Source: Topomyia yanbarensis (Eukaryota > Arthropoda > Insecta > Diptera > Culicidae). From it: 64,000 nucleotides of DNA. Made by a program: the position numbers and the translations under genes. Location of the stretch: contig NC_080672.1 of assembly GCF_030247195.1 (NCBI RefSeq), positions 12,710,001 through 12,774,000 of the forward strand, read 5' to 3'. Every line of letters begins with the position of its first letter. Position 1 is the stretch's first letter. The notes under the pieces are model-generated. The model had not been told where the DNA came from and did not search any database. It saw nothing but the letters and a program-made list of their open reading frames with translations. Positions 1 through 11,300 of the stretch are shown here, piece after piece.

Positions 1-990
1 TTTCGTGAAATCGTTCACGGAATTCATGAAAGAGTTCACCTGCTACCATATCCTAAATTGCTCAATATGAGAACTAGTGCATGAATCTATGAATAATATC
101 ATACGATTTTGCGATTATTTCACGAACAGAAAAGGTAAATCATGACCAATATACAATGAACTGGGAACTAGTTCACGAGGTAGAGATCACCTTTTTGGTA
201 ATAAAATAGCAAGAAACATTATTGATATTCACGACGGAAAAACAATTTTCAGAAATATAGGCGTTGCGGAAGAAACATTGAACATTATTGCAAAAACGTG
301 ATTTTTTATAACGGGTTCATTTCGTAACGTAAAAGCGTGATGGTTCCCGAATTCATGGCACTTTATTCGCGAGTTTGGTAACATTATTCCCGTTTAAGGG
401 GGTATCCAGCGCAAAATTAAAAAAAAAAATTTGTATTTTTATATATTTTGCATCTTTAAGACAAGAATAAGTTTACTTGAATTTAACTTAGTTCATCTGC
501 TAGAGCTTATAAAATATTTTCTTATATGAGGCTAACAAAATCAGGTCAAAAAGCTGATAAAATGGGCGGTACACCAAATCGGTAGCTTATAAAATCGGGT
601 CTTTATTGTATTCTTAAGGGGGGCGTCTGGTTTAAGGCAAAAAATGGCTTCTTTTTTAATCGCTTAATTCTTTGTCCCGCAATCTTGGCGGCTACGTTGA
701 ATTTCTTTTATTTTAAATAGCCATGCATTCCTCGCGCGTACTTGCTGTAACACACGCAGATTTCAATCTCTCGGCAACTTTATTAGTGTTTTTCTCGAAA
801 CCGCGTTTTTAAAATTGGCGAAATCGATAACTCAAAAACTAATCAACAAATTGACTTGATTTTTTCTAAGAATGCAAAGTATAGCCTGTCGATGAACCAC
901 AGAAAACTGAAGAATTTCCCTATTATGCAGTAGAAAAGTGGGCGAATTTCATAGTAAAATATAAATTTTTCCAGAAATCGAACTTTTTAC
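1..990. other. AT-rich intergenic DNA, nothing recognised
   Basis: No reading frame with coding character, RNA gene or terminal inverted repeat is visible. The first 400 bases carry several TTCACGAA/TTCGTGAA-type words, similar in style to the interior of the DNA transposon at 31.9-32.4 kb. This may be old transposon sequence, but I cannot delimit it. Confidence 0.4.
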
Positions 991-992
991 AT

Positions 993-1105
993 TTCTTACA
1001 AAAGAAATGTATAGGATTCGCTCAAATTTTGACAACTTTTTCCGAGGCCCGGAGGGCCGAGTCTCATATACCAATCGACTCAGCTCGACAAATTGAGACA
1101 ATGTC

Positions 1106-1143
<38 letters not shown>

Positions 1144-1470
1144 TATGTATGTATGTACAAAATGTCATGTAATTATCTCAGCAATGGCTGAACCGATCTT
1201 AATGAAATTAGTTTCAAATGAAAGGCCTAACGTTGCCATTTGACACTATTATTTTTGATTTTCGATATGTTGTTTACTTTCTGAGATATGGGCGATTTTG
1301 TCAAAATACAGCAGGTTTTTTGCTAATAACTTTCGAACAATATAATATTGCAAACTGCACATAAATAGAAAGCTTGTAAAAATACCTTTCTAACAAGCTA
1401 TAGATTGTCTAAATCCGTGCACGAGCGGCGGAGATATTAGACATTTTGTATTTTTAGTTCTCGCTTACCA
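993..1470 (+). repeat. Diverged copy of dispersed GAGGCCCGGAGGGCCGAG hairpin repeat
   Basis: The copy has the family order: a TTTCTT...AAGAAA hairpin start, then the palindromic core CCGAGGCCCGGAGGGCCGAG near 1043-1062, an ATTCGACTCAG-like box, a GT/GTAT microsatellite at about 1105-1155, and a 'cagcaatggctgaaccgat' block followed by 'tcaaatgaaagg'. The sequence after about 1240 differs from the other copies in the window, so this is either a subfamily or a chimera. No coding capacity is visible. Confidence 0.7.
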
Positions 1471-1479
1471 ATTTACACC

Positions 1480-2040
1480 AATTAAAAATGAGATTGTTTC
1501 ATACAGAGTATTGCTTTACTGGTGTTTTAGGGGCAAAACTAAACCGATTTTGAATATCGGGGTATGAAAACACATCTACGTGATTCAAGGAATTCGATGT
1601 TGAGAACATTTTGTGAATTACCTTTATAATAAATGAACTATTTCTCAAAAATCAATATATAAGTTCACTTCAAAGACAAAATAATGCGTTGATAAAGAAA
1701 CAGTGAGTTCTATGTATTTATTCCTTGGATTAGGCATTGCGTTCAATCATGAGGTAAATGTTGAATGGTATATCAATACACAGATCAACAAGTAATTCAC
1801 CTAGTAGTGAGATAAAAGATTTCTAATATAATTATACTTGTGGCGTCACCGAAAGCAACTGTATGTTTGAAACCCAAAAATCTAGCGAAAATTTAGCTCT
1901 TTTGCAAGATTTAGGTTATACTGGTTATGGAGCAAAAATTACTACATTATTTATGATAAGAATGTAAGAATCAATATATCATAATAATATACCTATAAAA
2001 ATAATGTCACTGCATTAACCATCATTTGCCATTCCTCACA
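1480..2040. other. Intergenic, nothing recognised
   Basis: AT-rich sequence with no open frame, repeat structure or RNA gene that I can support. Confidence 0.4.
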
Positions 2041-2047
2041 CGCCCCC

Positions 2048-2058
2048 CCATCTCTCTC

Positions 2059-2113
<55 letters not shown>

Positions 2114-2132
2114 TTCTCTCTCTGTCTCTCTT
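2048..2132 (+). repeat. (CT)n microsatellite
   Basis: About 85 bases of CT dinucleotides, interrupted by a few CTTT and CTGT units. The apparent Ser/Leu-rich reading frame across it is a product of the repeat and not a gene. Confidence 0.95.
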
Positions 2133-2294
2133 CTATCGCATCTATCTAGCTATTTCTGTATGCATTTCTAAGTTGTGTGATAAGATCTTCTGCCAAACTG
2201 AAATATTTATTAATTGTAATTGCGAAGGTTTGAGAAAACAAAACTATTTTTGTCTTTCGATTTCGAAGACAAAATACATGAGAAGAAGAGGTTC

Positions 2295-2660
2295 TAGAGA
2301 CGACAATGTGAACCTCCCACCCGAGTTCGGATTGACGGTGACGAAATCGAGATGGTCGACGAATTCATGTATTTGGGCTCACTGGTAACCGACGACAATG
2401 AAATTCAGAGACGGATCATAGCGGGAAATCGTGCCTACTTTGGACTCCAGAGGACGCTCCGGTCGAACAAAATTCGCCGCCGCACGAAGTTGATTATCTT
2501 CAAGACGCTGATTAGATCGGTGGTCCTCTACGGCCACGAGACCTGGACTATGCTCGTGGAGGACCAACGCACCCTTGGAGTTTTCGAACGAAAAGTGTTG
2601 CGTACCATCTATGGTGGCGTGCAGATGGAAGACGGAACGTTGCGCATTCGTTGTATTGGT
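2295..2660 (+). pseudogene. LINE reverse transcriptase C-terminal fragment (RTE-like)
   Basis: In the frame through 2352, the translation contains VDEFMYLGSLVTDDNE, then RAYFGLQRTLRS, then KTLIRSVVLYGHETWTM, and ends with ERKVLRTIYGG. This is the conserved block after the YADD catalytic motif in insect LINE reverse transcriptases, best known from RTE-like and related clades. The palm and endonuclease are absent upstream and the frame closes soon after 2650, so this is a dead fragment of roughly 120 codons. Clade assignment is from memory of the family and is uncertain. Coding identity is clear from the run of conserved residues. Confidence 0.85.
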
Positions 2661-2699
2661 ACGAACTTTCATGAAAAATAACGGATCAAAGACCAAAAA

Positions 2700-3370
2700 T
2701 ATCCACAAATTAGATCCAGGAAAAGAAGTCTCCCAAAGTACCCACTCTCGATGGGGAATGCAACTACAATGTGTCTTCTAACTTATCGTCGTCCATATTT
2801 GAATATACTGAGTAGTTTGAACCATTTCTTTTTCACAATATTCGTTTGTATAGGACTTATTTATCCATATTTCCTGCACGAGAATTCCGAACGAAACAAT
2901 ACAAACACGGCTTTTATGCAATCGACATAGCCTAGACATTTCACACTATTTACTTCAATGCAAATAAAAACTTTGAAATATCTACTTGTCTCATTCACGA
3001 ATCGCATTCTCCCTCTGTCGTTCTCTGTTCAAGGGGCTTGAAAGCACATGTGACCTTGTCTCACTTTACTATATTCAATTGCGCGTTAAAATACTGGACC
3101 AGTAAATTCTGTTCTGCACATAAATCTTTTTTCGGGAATATGTGACCAAAAACTTTGAATTCGTCAAGTAAAGAAGCATAAAAACAAAAAGAATAAAACC
3201 AAAAAAAGATGGAAGCCCTAGAAAGTCCATTGCATATTTATTAGCCTTTGGGATTTTCAAAAACATTTCAAAACTTTCTGATGCAAATTTCTGGTTTTCT
3301 AATTCGTACAATCCGGTTTATTCATTATCTTTATTCAAAAATGTGTTTGGCTTCAAATATATGACCATTT
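2700..3370. other. Intergenic, nothing recognised
   Basis: AT-rich sequence between the RT fragment and the minisatellite. The open frames here have no domain-like content. Confidence 0.4.
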
Positions 3371-4530
3371 CATTTTAATTAATAATTTCATTCCGCATCT
3401 TTTGATTCGTTTTGTTCATCTGCGTTCATTTTACTTATTTTATTCGTTTCATTCTTTGGATTCACTCTGATCAGTTCATTCTTTTTGTGCATTTTACTCA
3501 TATCATTCATTGTTTTCATTGTATGCATTTTATTAATTTTTTCCAGTTTATTCATTTTGTTCAGTTTCTTCATTTTAATAATCTGACTACTTTTTCAGTT
3601 TTAATCATTTCATCCAAATAATTTATTTGATTCAATTTATTTCTTTATATTAATTTATAACCTTTTACTGTAGTTCAATTTTTCATTTTAATCAATGCAT
3701 TCAATTCTTCTCATTTTCTTCTTTTTATTCATTTTATCACTCCAGCTCATTTTATTTATTTGATTCGTTTGTTTTATTTATACATTTCATTTATTTTTTA
3801 CTTTATTCATTTTGTTCATCCATTCTTTTCATTCATTTGATCCATTTCATTAATTTGATTCATTGTATTCACTGGATGAATTAAATCAATTTGATTCATT
3901 TAATTCATTTGATTCATGTGATTTGTGTGATTCATGTGATTCATTTTATTCATATGATTCATTTGATTTATTTGATGCATTTGATTCATTTGATTCATTT
4001 GATTTTGATTCATTTGATTCATTTGATTCATTTGATTCATTTGATTCATTTGATTCATTTGATTCATTTGAATCATTTGATTCATTTGATTCATTTGATT
4101 CATTTGATTCATTTGATTCATTTGATTCATTTGATTCATTTGATTCATTTGATTCATTTGATTCATTTGATTCATTTGATTCATTTGATTCATTTGATTC
4201 ATTTGATTCATTTGATTCATTTGATTCATTTGATTCATTTGATTCATTTGATTCATTTGATTCATTTGATTCATTTGATTCACTTGATTTATTTGATTTA
4301 TTTGATTGATTTAATTCATTTGATTAATTTGAATCATTTGAATCATTTGATTCATTTGATTTATTTGATTTATTTGATTGATTTAATTCATTTGATTCAT
4401 TTGATTCATTTGATTCATTTGATTTATCTGATTCATTTTATTCGTATCTTTAATTTTATGCATTTCATGTTCAGTCATTCGTTTTATTTCATTCAATTTG
4501 TTAGTATGAGTCAATTTATTCTATTAATCT
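3370..4530 (+). repeat. Minisatellite of 9-bp unit TTCATTTGA with degenerate flanks
   Basis: From about 4007 to 4282 the unit TTCATTTGA repeats almost perfectly, about 30 times. Less perfect copies run from about 3880 to 4440. Further out, to about 3400 and 4530, there are looser TTCATTT/TTCATTTT words. Because the unit is three codons long and lacks stops, long frames open in several registers (Phe-Asp-Ser, Leu-Ile-His, and Asn-Gln-Met on the other strand). None of these should be read as genes. Confidence 0.95.
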
Positions 4531-5640
4531 TATAACTATTTCTAAATATAATCTTAATTTTTATGTAATAACCTAATCTAATTTGATTCGTGTATTTGGA
4601 TCAAAATTATAATGATTTCCATTAATTTTTCTACTCATTTTATGAATTTAAAAACCTATTGTTTCATTTTTTGCTTTACTTTTTTATTTCGGTCGTTTTA
4701 TTGATTTCTATAATTTATTCAGTTTATTCGAGATTTTATTTGTGCAATACTAGAAACTGTTTTCATCCCACCTCTAATTGGGTGCCTACTTCTCGTGAGT
4801 TCTGCAAACTAATCCAACAGTGAAATGTGTAAGAAATGTCTCATCTCACTGCTAGGTGGATTAAATCGGTTTTTCTCTATTATTTGGTTTATCGAGTTAA
4901 TACAAATCAAAGGTTTCTAAATCTTATTGAATTTCCTGTGCCAGACAATTTTATTTGGAGTTCGTCGCGGCGCTCCTCGACGTGGAAATGGTTGGACGTC
5001 TACCTTTGGAACGCTCGTATGTGTGGCTCTGCATAAATGAAAATATTTTTGTGCGCACACAATGAATGTATAAATACATTTTAACATCACACAAAAGATC
5101 CATTGTTGCATTGCCTTCAAAATAGTAAAACAAAATTACTTTCGGTTTGAGCACTTTACATCAGACGCCCTCTTTAAAATGCTATTGTTTCGAAACATAG
5201 CCATAAATCAAAATCTCCTGGACCAGTCGTTTTGAAATTTTGCACAATTCTTCTCCACATCATTGCCCAATGTCCAGATAGCTACAGTAGAATTTCTTAC
5301 AAATTTTTCATTATTATTATTTCTACAATTACATTTTAACCGAGATTTTTTTTAAAAATCGGTCTTTTGACTTCAAAGCGCTATGAAATTCAAAGTGTAA
5401 CACAAAAACTTCTGGAGTTACACAATTGTGGCATTATTAAATGGAAATTGATTGAATAGACTAAGTCAGCCCAGCCGCAACAACCATTCTTATAGATGAT
5501 TGCGGTTACTTTTTGTTCTTAAACTGACTATATTTCTACCATTGTCTTTTATTTATTTATATTTTTATCTCCAAACATGTGGACTAAGAATATTCTTGCT
5601 TTTCTATTTCAGTAAGATTTGATACGTACTTTAACAAGAA
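4530..5640. other. Intergenic with a terminal fragment of the hairpin repeat
   Basis: Mostly unrecognised AT-rich DNA. At about 4845-4875 'cactgctaggtggattaaa' matches the 3' terminus of the dispersed hairpin repeat (compare 30666-30686), so a solo terminus survives here. Nothing else can be supported. Confidence 0.45.
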
Positions 5641-5644
5641 AAAA

Positions 5645-6873
5645 CCTGTTTTAATCCACCTAGTGGTGCAATTGTGCCTTTCTCATTTATCAAAACTATT
5701 ATTTAATAGCACGACTGTCATGAACCTGATAAGCAACATGTCGATACTGACACACTTGAAACAAACAAAAATGTAAAATTTATATAGCTTAATCAGTGTT
5801 CAATGTTGTCTTAATGTTAACTTAATGGTGGAGAAGGATGCATCGGGAATCATCTAACTTATTGTAGTATACGGGGTGGATGAAGGGAATGCATGTGGGA
5901 GGTTGCTCTGAGAGGGTTGTGGGTGAGGGTGGGCTGGGGGTTGAGAGGTAGGAAGTGGAGGGGTAGATGGATGGTTCAAAACCGAACTTCATATTATACC
6001 TTCCATTTGAGACTAGGTTAGTGAAATTTGGTTGTCATCACCGAAGTGGCTTAACATCTGGAATTTGCCAGGAACCCCGGAACCTCCGGAATTTTCGATA
6101 GTGGACAATACATTCCTATAATTTTTGATTCGCCATCAGTGACCTAGGCCTGCGAATCGAAGTAACTTGATTTTTATTTCAATAGATTTTAAACCTATGA
6201 GGTGCTACAATTGTACCGGTTTATATGAGAAATTCTTATGTGACTGCTATTACCAACTTGTAACCCGGGGTTACCAAAAGTCAGAACTGAATGAAATTCA
6301 ATAGCAGTTAATGGGAGTAATATATTTTACATGTGAAATTAAATTTGTAAACATCGGTTAAGAGTTTGCTGGGAAATAGGTGTGACATTAGCTCGAGAAC
6401 TTGGCGAGTTTCCAGGGGGCATCAAGATCCGTCATAGGTGACCAATGTGGTCAAAACTACTTCAATTGGTCATTAGTGATCTAGACCCGCAAATCCAAGT
6501 AATGTTGAACGCATTTGTATGTGTATTACATTATGCGGACATCATAGGGTTACCAGTTTAAATGGGAATTTGCTGACCACACTCTTCAATCCGTAACTCC
6601 GGAACCGGAAGTCTGATCAACTAAAAATTCAATTTATTAGAGCGTTATACCATTCATTTCAAACTGAGTTTGTGCAAATCGGTTCAGCCATCTCTGAGAA
6701 TATTGAGTGACATTATTTGACACACACATACATACACACATACATACACACAGACATTTTGCGATCTCGACGAACTGAATCGAATGGGATATGACACTCG
6801 GCCCTCCGGGCCTCGGTTAGAAAATCGATTTTTGAAGTGATTGCATTGCCTTTCTTTATATGAGAAAGGCAAA
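5645..6873 (-). repeat. Full-length copy of dispersed hairpin repeat, 1.2 kb
   Basis: Read on the minus strand, the element starts at about 6873 with the hairpin GCCTTTCTCATATAAAGAAAGGC. It continues through the CCGAGGCCCGGAGGGCCGAG core (about 6797-6816), the GT microsatellite (6720-6755) and the 'agatggctgaaccgat' block, and ends at about 5649 with 'gcacaattgcaccactagg' plus 'tggatt'. The same two termini bound the copy at 29620-30690, which defines the element's limits. It has no open frame of useful length, so it is non-autonomous. The class is unresolved: both ends carry TGCCTTTCTCAT in opposite orientation, suggesting a short terminal inverted repeat. Confidence 0.75.
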
Positions 6874-6874
6874 A

Positions 6875-7431
6875 ACAGTTGTGAAAGGTAGATTTGAAAC
6901 CTTCGTGTTATTTCAATTAAAATTTTTATTCGTGATTACTAATAAATTAATTAATACTGCGCCATGATTTCTAACAATTAAAAACCAAGAAATTTGCCTT
7001 ACATTGTAATTTCAAACATGTCACGATATTGACCTCAACCCAAGCCATTTTGTTGTTCACGCTCGAAAATTAGAAATTCTAACCATGAAAACTTGCACTG
7101 CAACTTTCATTTTTTAATTATCGAATAACCCGAATGCACGCCCTTTCCCACAACCATAAAGGAAAAGTGAACAAAGCCGCAGCCGCGTTACTTAGACAAC
7201 GAAACGAAAGCATTCACAAAAACGCCTGCTACTGAGTTAAGTTGCCGGCAATGACAGCCGCGACGCGACCGCGGGTGCTCTAAACACACATGTATCTATC
7301 TACACCAGGCGGCAAGTGTCTGCGTGCGAAAGCGCCGAACACTGCACACTGTGGCTGTGTGTTTCACTGACGAGCATGCGGCGCCGGTAGCCTACAACTG
7401 TCTACTGGTGTGCACAGAATGAAATTCGTTC
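6875..7431 (+). promoter_or_regulatory. Probable promoter region of the SLC17 gene
   Basis: From about 7140 the base composition rises sharply in GC and CpG, ending the repeat-rich upstream DNA. No TATA box is visible. TCAGTC at 7430-7435 fits the arthropod initiator consensus, and I place transcription start near 7432, but no convincing downstream promoter element follows. The assignment rests on composition and on the coding exon that begins 800 bases later. Confidence 0.35.
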
Positions 7432-8231
7432 AGTCGCAGCAACCAGTTTCGATTAATCAATCGCGCGCGCTTCCACGGAACGAAAAAAAAAATAGAAGTG
7501 TACGTGAAAACGGGACCTGAGGTGCGGATTCACGCGCACGTTTCGTTATCAGCTGAAAAAAAGGAAAATGTGCTCTACTAGTTAGTCGGACCTTCACCAG
7601 TCAGCTCGGAGGGTGGTATCTCTCGGAAATCTTCTGTGATACTTGGCATAGTGATAGTGTGTAGTGTTTTCCGGTCTCAGTTGATAAAGATTATAGTTGT
7701 CTAGCAGTAGATAACCGAACTAGCCAAAGTTTTGAAGTGTCCTGGAAGGTGTGGATTGGGCCATCGTGGCGTACGCGTGCACAGCGGGATAGAAACCGGA
7801 ATTGTCCCACTATTAATCAACGTTGCTACTACACTCCATAATGGTTCAAGTTCAACCGGTGTTGCTACGAAGTCGGTAGTCGTTACCCAACCCTGGTACC
7901 CGACTGAGCTTTCCTATTTGTTTTAGTCGGATGAATAAAATATACATTTTCATCGCTCAGCTGTGAATGAAACGTGCTTGTTTCACTTTGCGATAAGACT
8001 ACAACAATAATGAACACGATCGTTCAGTCGAACGAAATTCTCAGAAGGAACGACGTATCGCAACACTATCGCTAGCATCGTTCGAAATCGAATCGAGCCA
8101 GGAATCCCGTGAGGAGTGAAAATATCTCAGCACGCGATTGAAAAAAAGATACTCGGGAGCAAAGTGCAATCACTGGAGTGATTTTGTGGCTGCGTGCGCG
8201 CGTGTGTGTCTGTAGTTAAGGAGCAACAAAA
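7432..8231 (+). other. Probable 5' UTR of the SLC17 transporter gene
   Basis: This stretch has no conserved coding frame and no recognised repeat, and it leads directly into the ATG at 8232. It contains several upstream ATGs (for example near 7841 and 7931), so translation of the main frame might be modulated. A 64-codon frame near 7732 starts at TTG and looks incidental. The 5' limit is inferred from the initiator-like TCAGTC. Confidence 0.4.
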
Positions 8232-8328
8232 ATGCCGCCAATAGCAAGGACTGAGAATCGAACTCGCGATGGCCATGTTCTAGTGTGGGAGCAAGCCGGT
8301 ATCACCGATGGAGAAGCTACAAACAGCC
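8232..8328 (+). CDS. SLC17 coding exon 1 (cytosolic N terminus)
   Basis: The ATG lies in a strong insect start context (acaaaaATGcc) and opens 32 codons plus one base before a GTTAGT donor at 8329. That single base joins the 'gt' at the start of exon 2 to make Arg, giving SRRFGTRHYVV, the sort of basic lead-in seen just before TM1 in this family. The phase match could occur by chance one time in three. On the minus strand there is a short tRNA B-box-like string here, but no matching A-box, so I do not read it as a SINE. Alternative first exons elsewhere in the intron remain possible. Confidence 0.6.
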
Positions 8329-11300
8329 GTTAGTATATTGATCGATTTTCTTTACGGCGTAAACTTACAATTCGTGCGTAAACTGTGGTTAAGAAAAGTC
8401 CCATGATTATTGCGTCACGAAAGCGGCCGGCCTAACGAGAAAGAGAGATAGTACGAAAGTTTGACATTGAGATGACCCTGTAAAATAAACCAGCAATGTA
8501 AAGGAAAAAAAATGGGAAAATTTAAACACCAAACAGCACGCGAATATATTTCACGTTCGCAACCGTAACAAGTGAGATTTAGGTCAGTTTTAGTCATAGT
8601 CTATTAATAGGCCGGAATTAAGAATCGAGATCGAGATCGAATCGTTCTGTTTCGGCCTTAAAGCTCTACAGCAGAGCGAACACCGGTAATGGGCACACGA
8701 GATTGTCATCCTTCACGTGTTTATAGCGTCGCTATGACGATTCCGCCTGCTTGCTGTATGGACTTTTATTTCTGCTTCAAACTGGTTGATTCTGTGCAAA
8801 AATGTTCGTCAATCTGACGTCAGCTTAATCGTTTTCCATCCAATCGGAGGGTAGTGAACATCGTTATCGCAATTCGTTAGTCAATATCGAGGAAATGAAA
8901 CTGTCAGTTTATTTTTTCTATACGAGTATAACCGATGGATGCGTTATTGGCAACGAACTGAAGTGCATTTCGGGGGTCTCGTGCGATTAGATTAAGGGCC
9001 CTATTGGTTCAATTTTGGCTTAGTTTGCAATTGAGTCATTATGTGGGAACTTGACAAATGGTGGTAGTGTGTCGCGAACACACATTGATGAACATTTTAT
9101 AACCTGTGTATAAATATAGGAGTCCAATTAGAGCTAATCGTCACATTCAAAATCTTTTTCGCGAAGCCCCCGCCCCCCATGAAGATTTGACCGGCGGATT
9201 TATAGTCCTATCAATGGATTGCTATTAATTTACAACGTTTAGATGGCGGGCTGTTATCTTGTCCAACTTGCACAATATTGAAGGTTACAGAAGGCAGCAC
9301 TGTTCCATAGTTACGAATCGCACTTTTTTCGTTTCTGAGACGTGGATGTTTGATTCACATTCATCACGAACAAGTCGCGTGCATTTGAGTTGCTTGGTTA
9401 ATTAAGTGTACACTAATTTGATCATTAAATTCAGACAGATTAGCGCATTCATTTTATATATTGAAGGTTTCTAGACAAAAATGTGAAAATGGCCTAAGGA
9501 CAAATGAAATCAGAGTCTTTCGGTTGAAAAGTTTTATGATGACGCCATAATAATCGAAAGAGGAAGTAAACACAGAGAGGCTCTCATTTGCGCTTAGACC
9601 CTTTTCACAAATCTGCCTACATTTATGTCTATTCATGCGCTTTGTGATTCTTTTCTGTATCTAGAATGGTTTCCTTTGATACTCGTTCTTTCTAGAATCA
9701 CACGAACTTTCAATCAGAATTGACCTTAACAAAGAATCTAATTGAATCAGTTATTAGTTTTTTTTTATTCGGACTGTTTATTTGGCACGGCACGTGCGTT
9801 AGGTTGATACCTTCAGCGTAAATTTTTTTTAGTTACAATTTGTTAATTTTAATTCATTTATCATTAAACTAGGGAGATCATTTATTTTTCAATAAACTTA
9901 TGAAATAGTCATCAATATTTAAAAGAATATTTCAGCATTGTAAACAGAGATTGGCAAACTGAATCAGTTTCGAGAGGGAATCGTGTCCGATGCACTCCCA
10001 AAAAAGAATCGACACTTTGATCATTTATGGGTTTCAAAAAATTATATTTCGACAATACGTAAGAGAGGTCTCTGCTTGCCAAGATGTCTCAAACGGGAAC
10101 TTTAGGTGGTCTTCCTCGGGCCCGTAGAGAATCTACTAAAGGAACCCAGCACAACGTACACGACCAAACAACGTGCTCGATGTGTATGGCCACAAACGTG
10201 AATTACAAAAGAGCTGAGAGTCGAATGTATTTCCAGTTATTGTGCGAAGGAAATTAATCTTTTCTTGGCATTTAGTTAGCAGATACCTAATGTGTCTTCC
10301 CCATGTCCGCGTTTAGAGTCGAACCAGACCCAGATGTACTTGAATGTCTAAACTTGGGAAATCACTCCATTCGTTGGCAGAAGCTGAAGTTGAGCTAGAT
10401 CGCGCTTCCTAAAAAAAGAAACAATCAGGTCGGTTTTCTCAGTAGAGAACTCGATATTCAGCTATACAGCCTAAATGGACAAATTGTCCAAGGTAGCTTG
10501 CATAGATCATTGCTAATCATTTGCTAATGATTCTACGACAGAAACAACGTTATCATGTTTATGTGTCTTTCTGACAACGAATTCTACAACCAGATATTAG
10601 GAGTTGGTGAAAAATTGTGTTTATCACGTTTATCCGAGAGAACTTCAATTGATACATAATCGAAAGCTCCCTTAATGTCTATGAATACGAGCGTCTTCCA
10701 GTAGAATTTCTAATGAAATCAGCGCAAGACAATCGTTCGTCCCCCTGCCTTTGCGCAGCCCATCGCGTCGAATATTCCTCGCCTTCCTTCGTTATGCTTC
10801 GATAACGCATTCTTTTAGCAGAGTTTTATTGAGAGATCATCGGGGTATTGATAAACCGTCGACAAACCGGCGCCAATACTTGCTGTTTTTCAATTTTCGC
10901 GTCATATCAGCCTTGTTTAATATTTGTCATTTTGAAGCAATCCTAAAGATATGATGTGATATGATCTTTTACAATAATTATGATAATTATCTTCATTACC
11001 TGGAGCCGAGAGGAGGTAATTTCTATTACAGGTATAGCACTTTTTAATCCCTAAAAATACTCCTACGTAGGTGGTATTACGGTCAAGGCGAATGATGTTA
11101 ATGTCTTGGACAGTAACTCTAGATGAATACGATCGCTGCAAGGTAGGGCCATTGGGCAGTTAACTGTTTCGAAACTGTTCTTACTGTTGGGAGAATTGCT
11201 GTTAGAAGTGATTATTTAGGATCAGAAATATCGAAGGCTGTGAAAATCCAGTGCGCAATGTTAGAACACTTCAGGAGACTACGTTTTCTCTGATAGCGTT

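Noticed and set aside
1100..1160. CRISPR-like or functional spacing of GT tracts next to GAGGCCCGG cores
   Set aside because: The GT tracts are part of a dispersed eukaryotic repeat. There are no regular repeat-spacer arrays in the window.
2026..2388. Ser/Leu-rich 120-codon frame
   Set aside because: Translation of the CT microsatellite followed by unrelated sequence. The real signal nearby is the RT fragment in another frame.
3863..4535. Long open frames encoding (FDS)n, (LIH)n or (NQM)n proteins
   Set aside because: They arise only because the 9-bp repeat unit is a multiple of three and lacks stops. They occur in several registers and on both strands, with no flanking gene structure.
8245..8300. 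tRNA-like sequence on the minus strand of SLC17 exon 1
   Set aside because: A B-box-like GAGTTCGATTCTC is present, but no A-box at tRNA spacing and no cloverleaf, so neither a tRNA gene nor a SINE is supported.
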